From contig MNCI01020228.1 of the NCBI GenBank assembly GCA_015680685.1, positions 173,965-237,964 of the forward strand: a DNA stretch of 64,000 nt, read 5' to 3'. The position numbers and the translations under genes are program-made. The notes below the pieces were generated by a model that did not search any database, was not told the DNA's origin, and saw only the letters and a program-made list of their open reading frames with translations. Of the stretch, positions 35,633 to 46,664 are shown in pieces. This DNA comes from Gnetum montanum (taxonomy: Eukaryota > Streptophyta > Gnetopsida > Gnetales > Gnetaceae). Position 1 is the first letter of the stretch; every line of letters starts with the position of its first letter.

Positions 35633-35804
35633 CTATATCAAAAGCATGTGTGTAATTATTTTCTTTTTCTTTTTAAATATATTTTAGACATGGATTTTTA
35701 ATTCCCGTGTACTTTTCAGATTTTTCTTACTTATACTATCTTTTTTGCTAGCATTAGCATATGCCATGTTTAACTATAATTGATCTATGTTTTAAATTAT
35801 TATG

Positions 35805-36694
35805 TGATGAGTGGCAAGGTACCCCTACACTCAACCATATGAATACGAGCGTTACACGTGCAATTTGGTTGAACTTCGCAAACGAAGGGCCTACACGCCT
35901 CATGGAACACTTAGGGTTAATTATTCGTTGTCTTCCTAGACTTACTTGTATTTGTCATGGTGTATGGTTAAGTCTAAGGTATGTGATTTTTATAGCTTTT
36001 ATGTTTTATCTCCTATGCTGACAAGGTGAAGAGTTGAAGAGAATAATTAACTAACTTTAACTAACTAACTAAGCTTTAATTAACCTAGCGTCAGCATCCG
36101 TTTCCACTTATCGTTCACACCCTGAACTAATGCAACCTTGGTTACCAAATGCTAGTCGTTGATGGGATCACCAAGCATAACACACGTGCTCGAAGTGATC
36201 GTACTGAGGCACTTAACTAGGAGAGAAGGGTTGAGAAAGATTTAATGACTAATAAAGCATTTAAATGACAAATAATAAATAACAGTAAATAAAGTCCTAA
36301 TTAGCCTATTCCATGCACTGCGAGGTTTATCCAAGAAGTTCATCTTTATTGCCATAGAAAAACTTATGTTCAGGTACAATATTTGCTCGAATAAAGATCT
36401 GTTCACTTTGGAGTTCCTACTGCGGGCACATGCAAATTCATCTATCTCTGGAGAGAGGGAAAACTGCAAGAGTTTCACTATGATCTAAGCCTATGATGAG
36501 AAACAAGGGAGAGTCGCTTCTTATTTATAGACTTGGTGGTGCACCGTGATATCATGTACGAGATATCGAGGGGGACGATGTGATATTGCGTACGCGATAT
36601 CGCAGGGGATGTCATATCACGGCGGATGCAATATCATGTATGCGATATCACGGCGAACGTGATATCATGGCCCATGCAATATCGTGTCCCATCA
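35805..36694 (-). mobile_element. Solo LTR (Athila-like) with target-site duplication
   Basis: An 890-bp LTR, plus-strand limits TGATGAGTGG and CCCATCA, flanked by TTATG (35,800-35,804) and TAATG (36,695-36,699). The unoccupied site is present in copies A, B and C (ATTATTATGTGATTATT). TATA box on the minus strand (TATAAATAAG) near 36,535. No internal element sequence remains, as expected after LTR-LTR recombination. Confidence 0.85.
36540..36690. repeat. GATATC-rich degenerate tandem repeat in solo LTR U3
   Basis: About eight spaced copies of CGATATCGC/GTGATATCACGG-like units, each centred on the palindrome GATATC or its variant ATATTG. It occupies the same U3 position that the CTCTAATTATTAGAG array holds in the 18.1- and 31.8-kb LTRs. 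Confidence 0.7.
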
Positions 36695-39600
36695 TAATGT
36701 GATTATTATAATTAAGAAAAAATATTGTTGTTTCTAATTTTATTGAATGTTTATTATTCAGTTCAAGGTTATATCTAGAGCTTCTTCTGCATCTCTTCCT
36801 TGCAGCACTGTAAGTAATTCAAACAACACTGGCAAGGATGATCGCTTTCATCACCAATCATAGTAAAAATATTGGATAAAGTTATACTTTGAGATTATTT
36901 TTCATAGGAAATAAGTTTCCAAAAGCTAGTTAGCTAAAGCACTGGGTTTAAAATGATTACATTAGAAATATTCTAAGCTATTTTCATATTTTTAATGACC
37001 AAGAAATATTTATTGAAGCTTTTCAATTATTTTTATTGTATAATAAGCTGTAATTTTCTGCATATACAGTGTGGGATTAGTAGCGGTTCCTACTAGTGGC
37101 TCAATAAAGATTTTCTTAGAAACTTGCAGCAATATATCTTGTAGTGTACCTAAAAAAAAGCCTAAACCAAGCACCAATATATCTTGGTATCCTCCTCCTA
37201 GGTTGCCACTTAGATGCAATTCAGGTTGAATGACAAGCAATTTTGATGATGAGATGGAGTCTTGTTCTGTTGCTGTTTCCAATTTTCCACAATATGCTAA
37301 TGATATAGAGATTATGCCATCTCAATCTACATATGCTACAAAACTTATACGTTCCCAGTCAATAAATGCCTATAATGACCGTGAATCCAAGTTGTGCTCT
37401 GATAATATTGGAAAGGTGCAAATTGAAATCACGCAAGGCCAAAGTAAGTCATCTTCTCTCAGCTTTGTTTCATCTCTTTATCAAGCAGCATGAAGTGTTG
37501 TTGAGAGAATTATTAAGGCTTTACCAAGAAGGTGTAAGAGAAAAGGAATAGTTTCAGAGAAGAAACCAATCCAGAAGGTTGTATACGTAAAAACTTTTTG
37601 AAGTACCATACAACATCAACCATTGTCCCTGAAACTAGTATAAATGTAGGTATTGAGCATATTCCTGCATCATCATATTTCTCATATTTAGAAGGTTCTT
37701 CTGATAACTATATAGATGAGCCTTAGAAGGCAATGAGTGTGATGCAAGAAAGACAGTCTTCATGTATTTTGGTATCACATCCCAATCAAACAAAACATGA
37801 AGCACATCAATTTTTGTTTTAGTTAGATAGGCATGGAATAAATAGCATCATTGATGAAGATCTAAAAAAGAGGGCAACAGAGGCTCAGGAACAAGCTGAA
37901 ATGATGTCTAGACAATGAGATTCTTTGAGCTCTGAAATTGTTGTTGCTAAAACGCTTGAACCCAATGTACAATTATTATAGGAGAAATTAAGAAATTTTT
38001 GTGAAGAAAAAAAGAATTTGGCTTTTGAAATATGTTATGAAATCCAGAAAAGAATAACTAAAAGATATGCCGCTAATAAAAAGTTGAAACAAGCAGAAAG
38101 AGAATTGGCCAAACATACAAAGACATTAGAAAATCAAAAGAATGATATTCAATCAAGTTTTATAAAAGACATAGAGAGGAGGTCAGGTGACTAGGCAAGC
38201 ATGCTTGATAAAATGAAGCATGAAGAGAAAAGGTTAAGAGATAGAGTAAGAGATTTGGCTGAGTAGAATGTGGGCCTATAGAGAGAAGTTTTATCTTCAA
38301 ATAATAGAGAGGCTAACCTAAAATATCAGGTAAGGGAATGTGAGAAATATGTAGAGGACTTGAGAATGAAGTTGGAACACACTGAAGGTGAGATTGCAAG
38401 ATTGCAAGAATCTGTCTCTGAAACATCCAAGAAAGCAAAAGAAGCTGAAGATAATCAAAAACTTACGAATGAAAACTACAGAGAGCAAGCTAGTAAAAAT
38501 AATGAAATGCAGAAAATGCTTGTCAGGTTACAAAGACTTTGTAACGAACAGGAGAAGACTATTACTGGATTATGTGAAGGATTGAATGAGAAGGTTAACA
38601 ATAGCACTATACAGCCCAGTGATAGTAATATCGCAAAGTTGGAAAGAGAAAGATTACGTTTGATCAGTGTTGAGCAAGCTCTACGTAGGGATTTAGATGT
38701 CCAAAGATTTGATGTTGAGAGCTTGAGAGAAGAGAATTCGATTTTGTTAGAGAGAGTGAAGAATTGGGGAAGAGATAATGGCCTTGCTTTAATTAAGCTT
38801 GATCATGAACTACATGAAAGAGTTGATGGGTTGCAAACACATGCCTTATCCCTTATGAATGATTATAATGATCGTTTCTCCGAGTTTCTAGACTTTGTCA
38901 AGAAGAAATTGTTTTCAACACAAGTATGTGAAATTAAAGAAGGAAGCTTCTCAAGGGGTTTGGCTAGTGACCAAGAGAGGGACCAGATGATAGACTTTGA
39001 GATGGGTTTTCATAGGCTGGGTCAAAGATTGGATTCTGTTAAGGAAAGTATAAGAATTCAAAGTGGAATACTTAAAGAAAAGCCACAGATATCCTGTAAA
39101 ATATCCAGTAAACAGGATTATGAAGAGACCAAGTCTCTTCTTTCAGATGTAGACTCTGCAAAGGTATCTTGCCTTTAATTGAATAGGAGTTGATAGTCAT
39201 CTATAATTATCATGTTGATGCATTAATAGAGTAATTAACTTTTTTGAATTCTTATTATTAGTTATCAAATTTTAGTGGTAACCAACTAAAAGAAATCAAA
39301 CTATTTTTGTAGAATTTTGATTGGGTTTGTGAGCTACAACAAGAGCTTAAAGCTGAAACCCTAATCACTAAAACTTTGCAGGAAAAGCTATGCTCTCTCG
39401 AGAGTGATTTGGAAAGGCTTGAGGAAGAAGTGGCAACTTTAGTGAGGAGTCGAGAAGTTTTGAAAGATGAAAATTTGAAATTGCAAAACATGTTTGGAAA
39501 TGCAATTCAGAAATAAAAGGAGTTGCATATTTTGGTAGAGTCTGACTATTTGCATTAATATACGTTTTTCTAACATTCCTATTTCTATGGGTTCTGTTAT

Positions 39601-40303
39601 GCTAATTATTTAAATATTTGCTGAAACAGCTTGAAGAAATGATTAATATCATTTAGCAACTACAAAATGATCTGAAGGGAAACTTACAGGAATTGACATC
39701 TTTGAAGAATGAATTGCCAAGGGTTTCAAAAGAGGAGGAAAATCTTCAAGAATATGCAGATTAGCTTAGTAAGGATAACAAGACACTGGTAATTGAGGTT
39801 GATTCACTGAAAAAAAAAGAATAGAAGTTTTAGATTAGGATATTTTATTCAAAGAAGGACATATCTATATTTTGCAAGAAAGCCTCCTTTAATTCGTCCA
39901 TATATGGATGTTTAATATGCTATTTCTTATTCATGAATCAGTTGATTTTGGAGTATGTTGTTTTTAAGACAGTATTTTTGAGATAGTTTTTTTGGAGAAG
40001 AGGAAGGCCATGATTTTGAAATATGCATGAGATTTGTTTGTAAATCAATTGTTTATGTTGCTTGTTTTAGGAAAGTATTATTACATGGTTCTTGGCTTTT
40101 TGTCTATTGTATATATGATGCTTGTGTATGTGATTACAAAGTATCATGCCTGTTAGAGTCAGTTCTAAGCGAGAACAAGGGATTTCATATGATGAATAAA
40201 TGAAGTTTCCAAGCGGTGTGATAGTTAATTTCTCCATGCAGGCCATTTTGGAAGTATTAAATCTTTTGAATATAGGGCCCAAAGTTGCTTAGTTATCCAC
40301 CTG

Positions 40304-42570
40304 TTTAGGCCCTGATGCACAACGAGTGTGGTTGGAAAGGGCATATGGCAAAGAAAAGACATTTGGGGAGTTGAAGACGGAAGAGAGAATCTATTTCAAA
40401 ATTGGAAATTATCACCTCTTCCCCACAAAGGACTTAAAAAGAATCCCAACATATGTGGCAAGAGGATGTGTAGTGCTGATGGGAAAGGTTAACGCTAACC
40501 TACCCCATCTATACTTGACAAAGATCCTGAGGTGATTTGAGGAATGGAAGACAAAGAAGCTTGCCTTACCCTTCCCTTGTCTTAACAGGAATTTTTACCA
40601 ATGTGTTGGTATCATAGGATACACTAATGATGTCCTCCAAAAATCCAAGAATGCTTCATATGCTGAATTGTTAAAGCCACCAGCTGCAAGGAAAATCACT
40701 GGNNNNNNNNNNNNNNNNNNNNNNNNNNNNNNNNNNNNNNNNNNNNNNNNNNNNNNNNNNNNNNNNNNNNNNNNNNNNNNNNNNNNNNNNNNNNNNNNNN
40801 NNNNNNNATGAGCCATCTTAGGGCCATCGCTGAGATGGTCAGTTGGGATAGTTGTGATGATGCAAATCTCTTCTGCATCATTGATGATGCCATATAGCCC
40901 ATGGTTTCTTTGGATCCTGCAAGGGATAAAGTGTTTATTCATATAGGATGAGGGGAAAGTACTTGATCACAAAAAATCTCAGGAAATGCTGCATCTTTCC
41001 AAGTGCAATTAGAAACTGGTGAAGGGGTCAAAGTGGTAGTCATGCAACACTAGGATGAAGAGGGAGCCACAGAAGTGGTCACAGATCACATTAAAGAATT
41101 TTTCAATTTACCTATTATGCCACCGGTAGATCTCACAGGAGCACGAGATGCTCAAACTTTGGCTGGAACCTCAATGACTCTAGCGAAACATGAGGAAGCA
41201 CTTGATCGATTGCTACAAACAGGACAAGTAATGATGTCCTTATTTGACATCCCTCAAGATGTTACAACAATTAAATCAGACCTCATTTCCACTAAAGGAA
41301 AGATGTGCTTATAGAAGTAAGGGCCGAGCATGCTGAAGCAGAGGTGTAGAGATTACAAGAAAAGCTCGTAGCCCTACAAGTAGCACAGCAGGACCCCTTG
41401 AAATTTGTTCTCACAAACCAGCTAGATAGCTTCAAAATTTAGCAACTAACCAAGCTACTAATGGAGAATAAGAAGGTGGCTGAGGAAAAAGAGAAGGGTA
41501 TTTGGGATGCCTTTGTAGCATAGGTGCAAAGTCATGCACATAACAAGGCACTCAAGGCCTTACAAGAGGAAAACAAGAAGCTTGTTGCCAACAACCTTCA
41601 GTTGACTTCTGTGGAGAAGCAAAAGAATGTTCTCAAAGAATACTTTCATCAGTTGTGAGAACAATTTATCTAGGTCAACCAAGACATGAGCCATTTAGCC
41701 AGAGAAAATCGAACCATCTCGATGGAGGAGGTATGTGCCATCTGTCTAAAGGCAGCCATTGAAATAAGTGCATGGAAAAATGAGGCTAAACGGCATGAAA
41801 AGCTAAAGGAGCACTTCTGAGACCAGGTGGGGATGTGCAATCACATCCTTGAGAAGGAGATCCTTATGGCCAAGGCCCACATCAAAGCTATCAGTGTTCA
41901 ACACACTAACTGGTGGGCCAGATTGGACACATATGCATTGGCCCACCAAGCGGAAGTTAAGAATCGAGACCTGTAGATTTAGGATCTGATAGAGTACATG
42001 GAGTTGGAAAACTTGGGATATGCTAACCTTGCCATGTTAACAGCAGTGTGCCCGAGGATAGAGCTCAAACAATAGGTAGCTACCACCTACATCAAATATG
42101 AAATAGAATTTGCAGAAAGTAAGAAGGTATTGCAAAAACTAGAAATTACAAATTCTGAACTTAAGGTGGTAAAGGCAAGATACCAAGGACAAAAAGGTAT
42201 CATAATAGATTTGGCTTGATGGCTTGTGGATTTTCAAGAATATAAAGACAAAGCCAAAGGCTACGAGGAGGAATGATGGGTATTTACGACCTAGTACGTC
42301 AAGGCGAATCAAATGTTTCCGCAACTACCCTACCCATGGGAAGTGACGACTCCATCAAACATCGGAACACTAGCATGGATGACATAGGATCACCGGACCG
42401 AAGAGGAGAAACTCCAAGCAATACTTCAACGTCATCAAGCCCCAAAACCTGGAGTACAAGAAAAAAGGAAAGCACCTATGGAGGAGCCACCACCACCAGG
42501 AACTACATGAGTTCCACCAATTTTGTAGCTGTAGCACATTCTTTGTGTTGTATCTTAATTTATTTTTAAC
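40304..42570 (+). pseudogene. Extra coiled-coil ORF in the 3' part of an Athila-like element
   Basis: The N-terminal part (40,316-40,702) reads WLERAYGKEKTFGELK, then RIPTYVARGCVVLMGKVNAN and LPHLYLTKILR. A run of 105 N (40,703-40,807) interrupts it. From about 41,030 the frame gives a short globular stretch, and after a shift near 41,300 a long coiled coil to about 42,280 (KALKALQEENKKLVANNLQL, NEAKRHEKLKEHF). A Pro/Glu tail (EEPPPPG) follows. Many codons are stops. It is sense with the polypurine tract and 3' LTR that follow, so it occupies the place of the env-like or additional ORF of Athila/Tat elements. It is homologous to 53,340-56,230. Function unknown. Confidence 0.65.
40703..40807. 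other. Assembly gap, 105 N
   Basis: Falls inside the coiled-coil ORF of the 40.3-kb element. Coding sense continues on both sides, so real sequence is missing. Confidence 0.95.
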
Positions 42571-42681
42571 TCCACACTGTAGCATGAATCCATTTTTACC
42601 ATCCAGTAATCCTGTACCTATCCACTATGTAATCAATGGAGCTTATTCTCATTGTAACTCGAGGATGAGTTTTCATGTAGT

Positions 42682-42691
42682 CGTGGGGGTA
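42682..42691 (+). other. Polypurine tract before the 3' LTR
   Basis: CGTGGGGGTA lies directly before TGATGAG of the LTR and follows ACTCGAGGATGAGTTTT, an arrangement typical of Athila/Tat 3' ends. It fixes the orientation of the element as plus. Confidence 0.75.
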
Positions 42692-43487
42692 TGATGAGTT
42701 GTTATTTTGTCAACTACAATATTGCATACACGATATTGCAACCTATCTCCTCATCTATAAATAAGAGGTAGATAGTTCTAATAGAGAGTCTTTTGTCAAT
42801 TTTTAGTTTAAGTGTTAAGTTTTAGTAGTTCTTTCTCTCAACCCTTTTCCTCTCAGTGTATGCCCGTAGTGTGGTGATTGTAATTGTACGACATCCTTAT
42901 TCAAGTGTGACATACTTGGACACACACATGACTGGAAATAAAGATCGAGATTACTTCATCATTGTAGAATTCACTTAGTTTAATTATTTATTTAATTGTT
43001 ATTTACTGCTTTCATAGTTAATCTCTCTTCACCCTAAACTCTTAATTAATGTGGAATGAATATGACTTGATCAGGACCATTTAAGTGTGACTGCTTGGTA
43101 ACCTAATAATGTACCTAGGATCTACGCTTGGTAATCCTAGTAGTAGTCTTACATGAGGTCCAAGATGTGTACGGATGATTGAGGAATGGATGCTCATCGC
43201 ACTTAGGCTAGCTTAGATTCTCTCTCACCCTTTCTCTCTTAGCTTAGTCAATATTACCTTTCATTATCTTCAGAAGTATCATTAGCCTAGGAACACATCA
43301 TACACCTCACTCTAGACTAAACCATACATGACAAAGTCAATACTAGTCTAGATGGGAAGACAGCGAAGTGTGACCTAAGGATAACTATCTAGATACCACA
43401 ACTAGTCTGTCTACGGTGTTCGACCGGATCATGCATGAAACGCTCGTATTCGTATGGTTGAGTGTAGGGGTACCTCTTCACTCATTA
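42692..43487 (+). mobile_element. Athila-like 3' LTR, plus orientation
   Basis: TGATGAGTTG to CACTCATTA (last A of CATCA mutated), 796 bp. TATA box TATAAATAAGAGG near 42,770. U3 carries two AATATTGC-type motifs (CAATATTGCATACACGATATTGC), recalling the GATATC repeats of the 36-kb solo LTR. Its U5 ends GTGTAGGGGTACC as in the other family members. Confidence 0.78.
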
Positions 43488-45470
43488 GAAGTTATGGGCT
43501 CTAGAAGGTTTTGGGCACTAGAAAATGGCAAAACTCCCCATGTATTATGAGGCAAATGAAAAAAAATTCTAAGTGCATAGGGGTATATATAGGATTGTGC
43601 TATGTTGGTGAGGCCTTGTCAATGGGTACTCGTCGACATGGTCAGTTGTGTCGATGAGGCCTAATTGATACAACTATTGATCAGAAAGGATGACCATTGA
43701 CTTTGGTGAAACTTGTAAAGTAAAAGGAATTTTTGAATGAAATTGGGATCAAATGAAATCTCAAAAGGCCAAGAATAGTATGAACATATGAGAAGAGTGT
43801 GTTGGAGCTCATAAATTTGGAAAAATGGGAAAAAATGATTTAGGGAATGAATGAAATAGAAGGTTAAAGAGCATTGAGCCAAATACATAATGGAATATGC
43901 AAGAGATAGGATTGTAGCAATGTCTAAGGTAAGGAACCTTAACTAATCAAACCAAGAGTTATGCAAGTGGACAAGAAGGACTTCATGGGCCCCCATAGTT
44001 CATTAATTATCATGAAAAGTTAGAGACCAACAAAAAAGAATCTACTAAAGAATTCATACACATCAGACCAAGACATAGATCATAACATAGAACTTGATAG
44101 TGAGGTGAGTTATGGAAACATGGATGGATGATGAAAAGGTGGAATGGAATTCCAAATTAAGGTCATAAAAATTTCCTTATAGAATTTGTGTTTAAAATGA
44201 CTTGAGAAGATCCATCCTCAGTCTAGACCAAAACCAACCACTTGCAGTGACTTTGGATCACCACTCTAAGACCAGTCCACCCACACAAGACACAAGAGTG
44301 CTTTCACAAGACAACCACTATTCCATAAAGAGAAGAAAAGAGAGAAGTAGGAAGTGAGAGAGGGCCTTAGTTAGAGGGAACCGTCAGGAATTTGTGCATG
44401 TCTTTCTTGTTTGTTAACTAGTGCTTGTAGCCCATTTATTTGTCCAAGGGATGTGCTTTGAATTTGCATCATTTGTTTTTTTTTTTTTGAAATGGGAACC
44501 ACACCATGTAAGAAATTATTCATTTATTATGTCTAATGGGTGTGCTTCGAATTCCCATCATTTTTTTGAGTTTTTAGATGGGAACCACACCATGCAAAGA
44601 CTTTATTTAACTTCCTATTAATGGCTGGAATGAAATGGTAAGAAGTCTAGGAAAAACAGTCAAGCACTCAAGCCAATAGAAGAGTACAAAGAGTATTGAG
44701 TCTCCTTAAAGTCACACTCTTTAAAAACCTTTAAATCCTTCCTAATTCCAGAACTACCAAGGTCACTAATTGATCAAAAGTTTCTTTAATTAAAGGGACC
44801 TCAAATTCCTAGAATAAGGAAAATCATAGAGTTCATTGGATGGGCAGATGATGTGGACTCACTACCTATTCCATGAAAAATAAACCATGTTAAAGTCATT
44901 AGAAATCAAAATTTAAAAATAGAAACTAAACATTGATAATCAAAACATTAATCACAAACCATCATTAGTAAATAGCAATAATGACACTATGTCCTGTGGC
45001 AATAAAGCAATTTTATTAGCAAAAATGAGGAAATATCACACTTGAAAAAAACAAAAAAAATTAAAATATATAAGAAAATGTAAAATAATCAAGAAAGGAA
45101 AGGTACTAACAATGATGCAAAATTAGAAAAATATAAAAATCAAAAATTTGTAAAATAAATAACCTGTAAAATAAAAAATGTGGAGAACAAAAAAGGTAGA
45201 AAAATTGAGAAGCCATATGGATTGTTAGCATGGATGGCCATCTCCCCCATGACTAAGTTGGAAGGAGGAGATCCAAAAAATGGAAGGTGGTTGTCCATTC
45301 ACCAAGGTGGTAGTTGCACTGGCTTGTCTTGGTTCAAGAAAAGGTTTTACTTGTTGGAAGTTGACCAACTACTTTTTATTTGGGCTTTTAGGTTTGTAGA
45401 TTAACATGGTTCTAGAGGAAAAGGTTTGATCAATTATATAAGGTTCCTCTCACAATGTTTGAAATTTTTC
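43488..45470. mobile_element. Noncoding retroelement debris with an 85-bp tandem duplication
   Basis: A short minus-oriented LTR-like piece (TATATATAGG complement near 43,590, then CGATGAGGCC at 43,650) is seen at the start. The stretch 44,431-44,518 and 44,519-44,603 are tandem copies of one unit (TGTGCTTTGAATTTGCATCA.. then GATGGGAACCACACCATG). 44,880-45,180 is very AT-rich. No gene is supported. It probably represents the 3' untranslated part of the minus element whose integrase begins just to the right. Confidence 0.45.
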
Positions 45471-45479
45471 CTTCTAGGG

Positions 45480-46420
45480 AACATGTGTGGGGTTCCACTA
45501 GAGGACCTTATCTCCTAGTTGAAGTTTCTTAGGTCATGACATTGCTTGCTAAATTCCTTATGCACATCATTCAAAGATAGGGCCTCTAATTAGTTTTCAT
45601 CTAACACATTTAGGTTGATCAATCTTTATTTCTATGCTAGAATTAGGTCATGATTCAAATCACAAGATGTTGAGAGTGTACGAAGTTTGGATTGAATCGA
45701 GAATGTTGGAAGTTTTCTATACACCAACTCATAGGGAGAGTAGCCAATAAGAAGTTTCCATGTTGAATGGTAAGCCTAGAGAACATCTTTAAGTTTTGTA
45801 CTCTAATCTTTCCTATTTTTTCTAATGATCCATGTCAATATTTTTGTGATCTCCTAGTTGGTTACTTCTACTTGAATGTTGGCTTGGGGTTGTAGGATGT
45901 TCTTAATTTATGTTCAACCCCTAAGCATTGCATTAACTTTCTAAAAGTATCACTTGTTAAATGAGTTTCATTATCAGAAATTAGTGAACATGGCATCCCA
46001 AACCTATTTACAATATTTTGTTGTATAAGACTAGTAGTAGTGAATAATGTACAATTAGTATCGGCTAATGCTTCTGCTCATTTTATGCAATAGTTGATTA
46101 CTATGATAATATATGCCTTTTCATTGAACATGGGTGTGATGGAACCCATGAAGTTAATGCCCCATATGTCAAAAGATTCTAGTGGTTGAATCCACTATTG
46201 AGGACCTTCCATGCAAGTAGTTATCCCTTGTCTTGTTGAAAACATTCACAAGATTAGATAAACTAGTTAGCATCCTTGAAGATTGTAGGCCAATAGTATC
46301 CTACCATCAAGATTTTTATGGTTGTGCATCTCCATACATAGTGGCCTCTGCAAGGCCCTTTGGTAGCATCCTAGAGAATTCATAGTTGATCTTTGTCAGG
46401 GACACATCAATGAATCAGGC
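45480..46420 (-). pseudogene. Athila-like integrase fragment
   Basis: Minus strand. The zinc-binding region is recognisable at 46,250-46,400 (CRGHYVWRCTTIKILMVGYY then WPTIFKDAN). The catalytic core starts at about 46,190 with FDIWGINFMG, where functional integrases have FDxWGIDFMG. The first catalytic Asp is therefore Asn. IIIVINYCIKWAEALADTNC and SLISDNETHLTSDTF (second Asp kept) and LGVEHKLRTSYNP follow. Stops break the frame and the remainder decays towards 45,480. Integrase inserts the element DNA; this copy cannot. Confidence 0.8.
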
Positions 46421-46664
46421 CATCGATGCATACCTTGTAAAGGTATCCATTGATTTCCATGAAGTATTTGGCCTAATGAAGAAACTATTTCCTCTTTCTA
46501 AATTCAAAATATTATGGCATCTCATGGGTAAGAAAATAAGTGAGGATGCCATTATACCATGTTATTTCTGTAGGTGTTTATTTATTTATTGCTCCTATAA
46601 AGAGAAGTTTGTCTAAAAACTGATCAGAGAGTGGGCTCTCCACCTCTTTATTATCCCATCTTAA

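Larger units (their letters stand above)
25270..40303 (-). repeat. Right arm of the giant imperfect inverted repeat
   Basis: Mirror image of 11,611-25,232 on the opposite strand. It contains copy C, the LTR/minisatellite remnant (28,015-28,237), the Met primer site (28,647-28,664), the tRNA-like modules, the Athila-like LTR and gag, and copy D. It is longer than the left arm mainly because of the solo LTR (35,805-36,694) and the more complete copy C. Confidence 0.85.
35633..40303 (+). pseudogene. Copy D of the coiled-coil gene fragment, outer right arm; the most intact copy
   Basis: Exons at 36,762-36,862, 37,080-39,163, 39,313 to about 39,555 and 39,630 to about 39,825. The first intron is GT..AG and in phase (TA joined to T). 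Exon 1 encodes a Ser/Asn-rich segment (SNSNNTGKDDRFHHQSYVG). Exon 2 has the Pro-rich patch, the IEITQGQSKSSSLSF segment and coiled coil. An uninterrupted stretch of 272 codons runs 38,360-39,178 (LEHTEGEIARLQESVSETSK, SVEQALRRDLDVQRFDVESL, FLDFVKKKLFSTQVCEIKEG). Exons 3-4 continue the coil (SLESDLERLEEEVATLV). The resemblance is to the DUF7653-type plant coiled-coil proteins, role not known to me. Stops and shifts occur in the first half of exon 2 and in exons 3-4. Because introns are retained, the copy did not arise through spliced RNA. Upstream intron sequence holds the solo LTR. Confidence 0.78.

Noticed and set aside
11611-40303. Palindrome as a pure sequencing fold-back artefact
   Set aside because: Arms differ in many bases, in minisatellite unit number, in frameshifts and by a solo LTR with its own target duplication. 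A mis-join of two real copies is still possible and is listed as a check.
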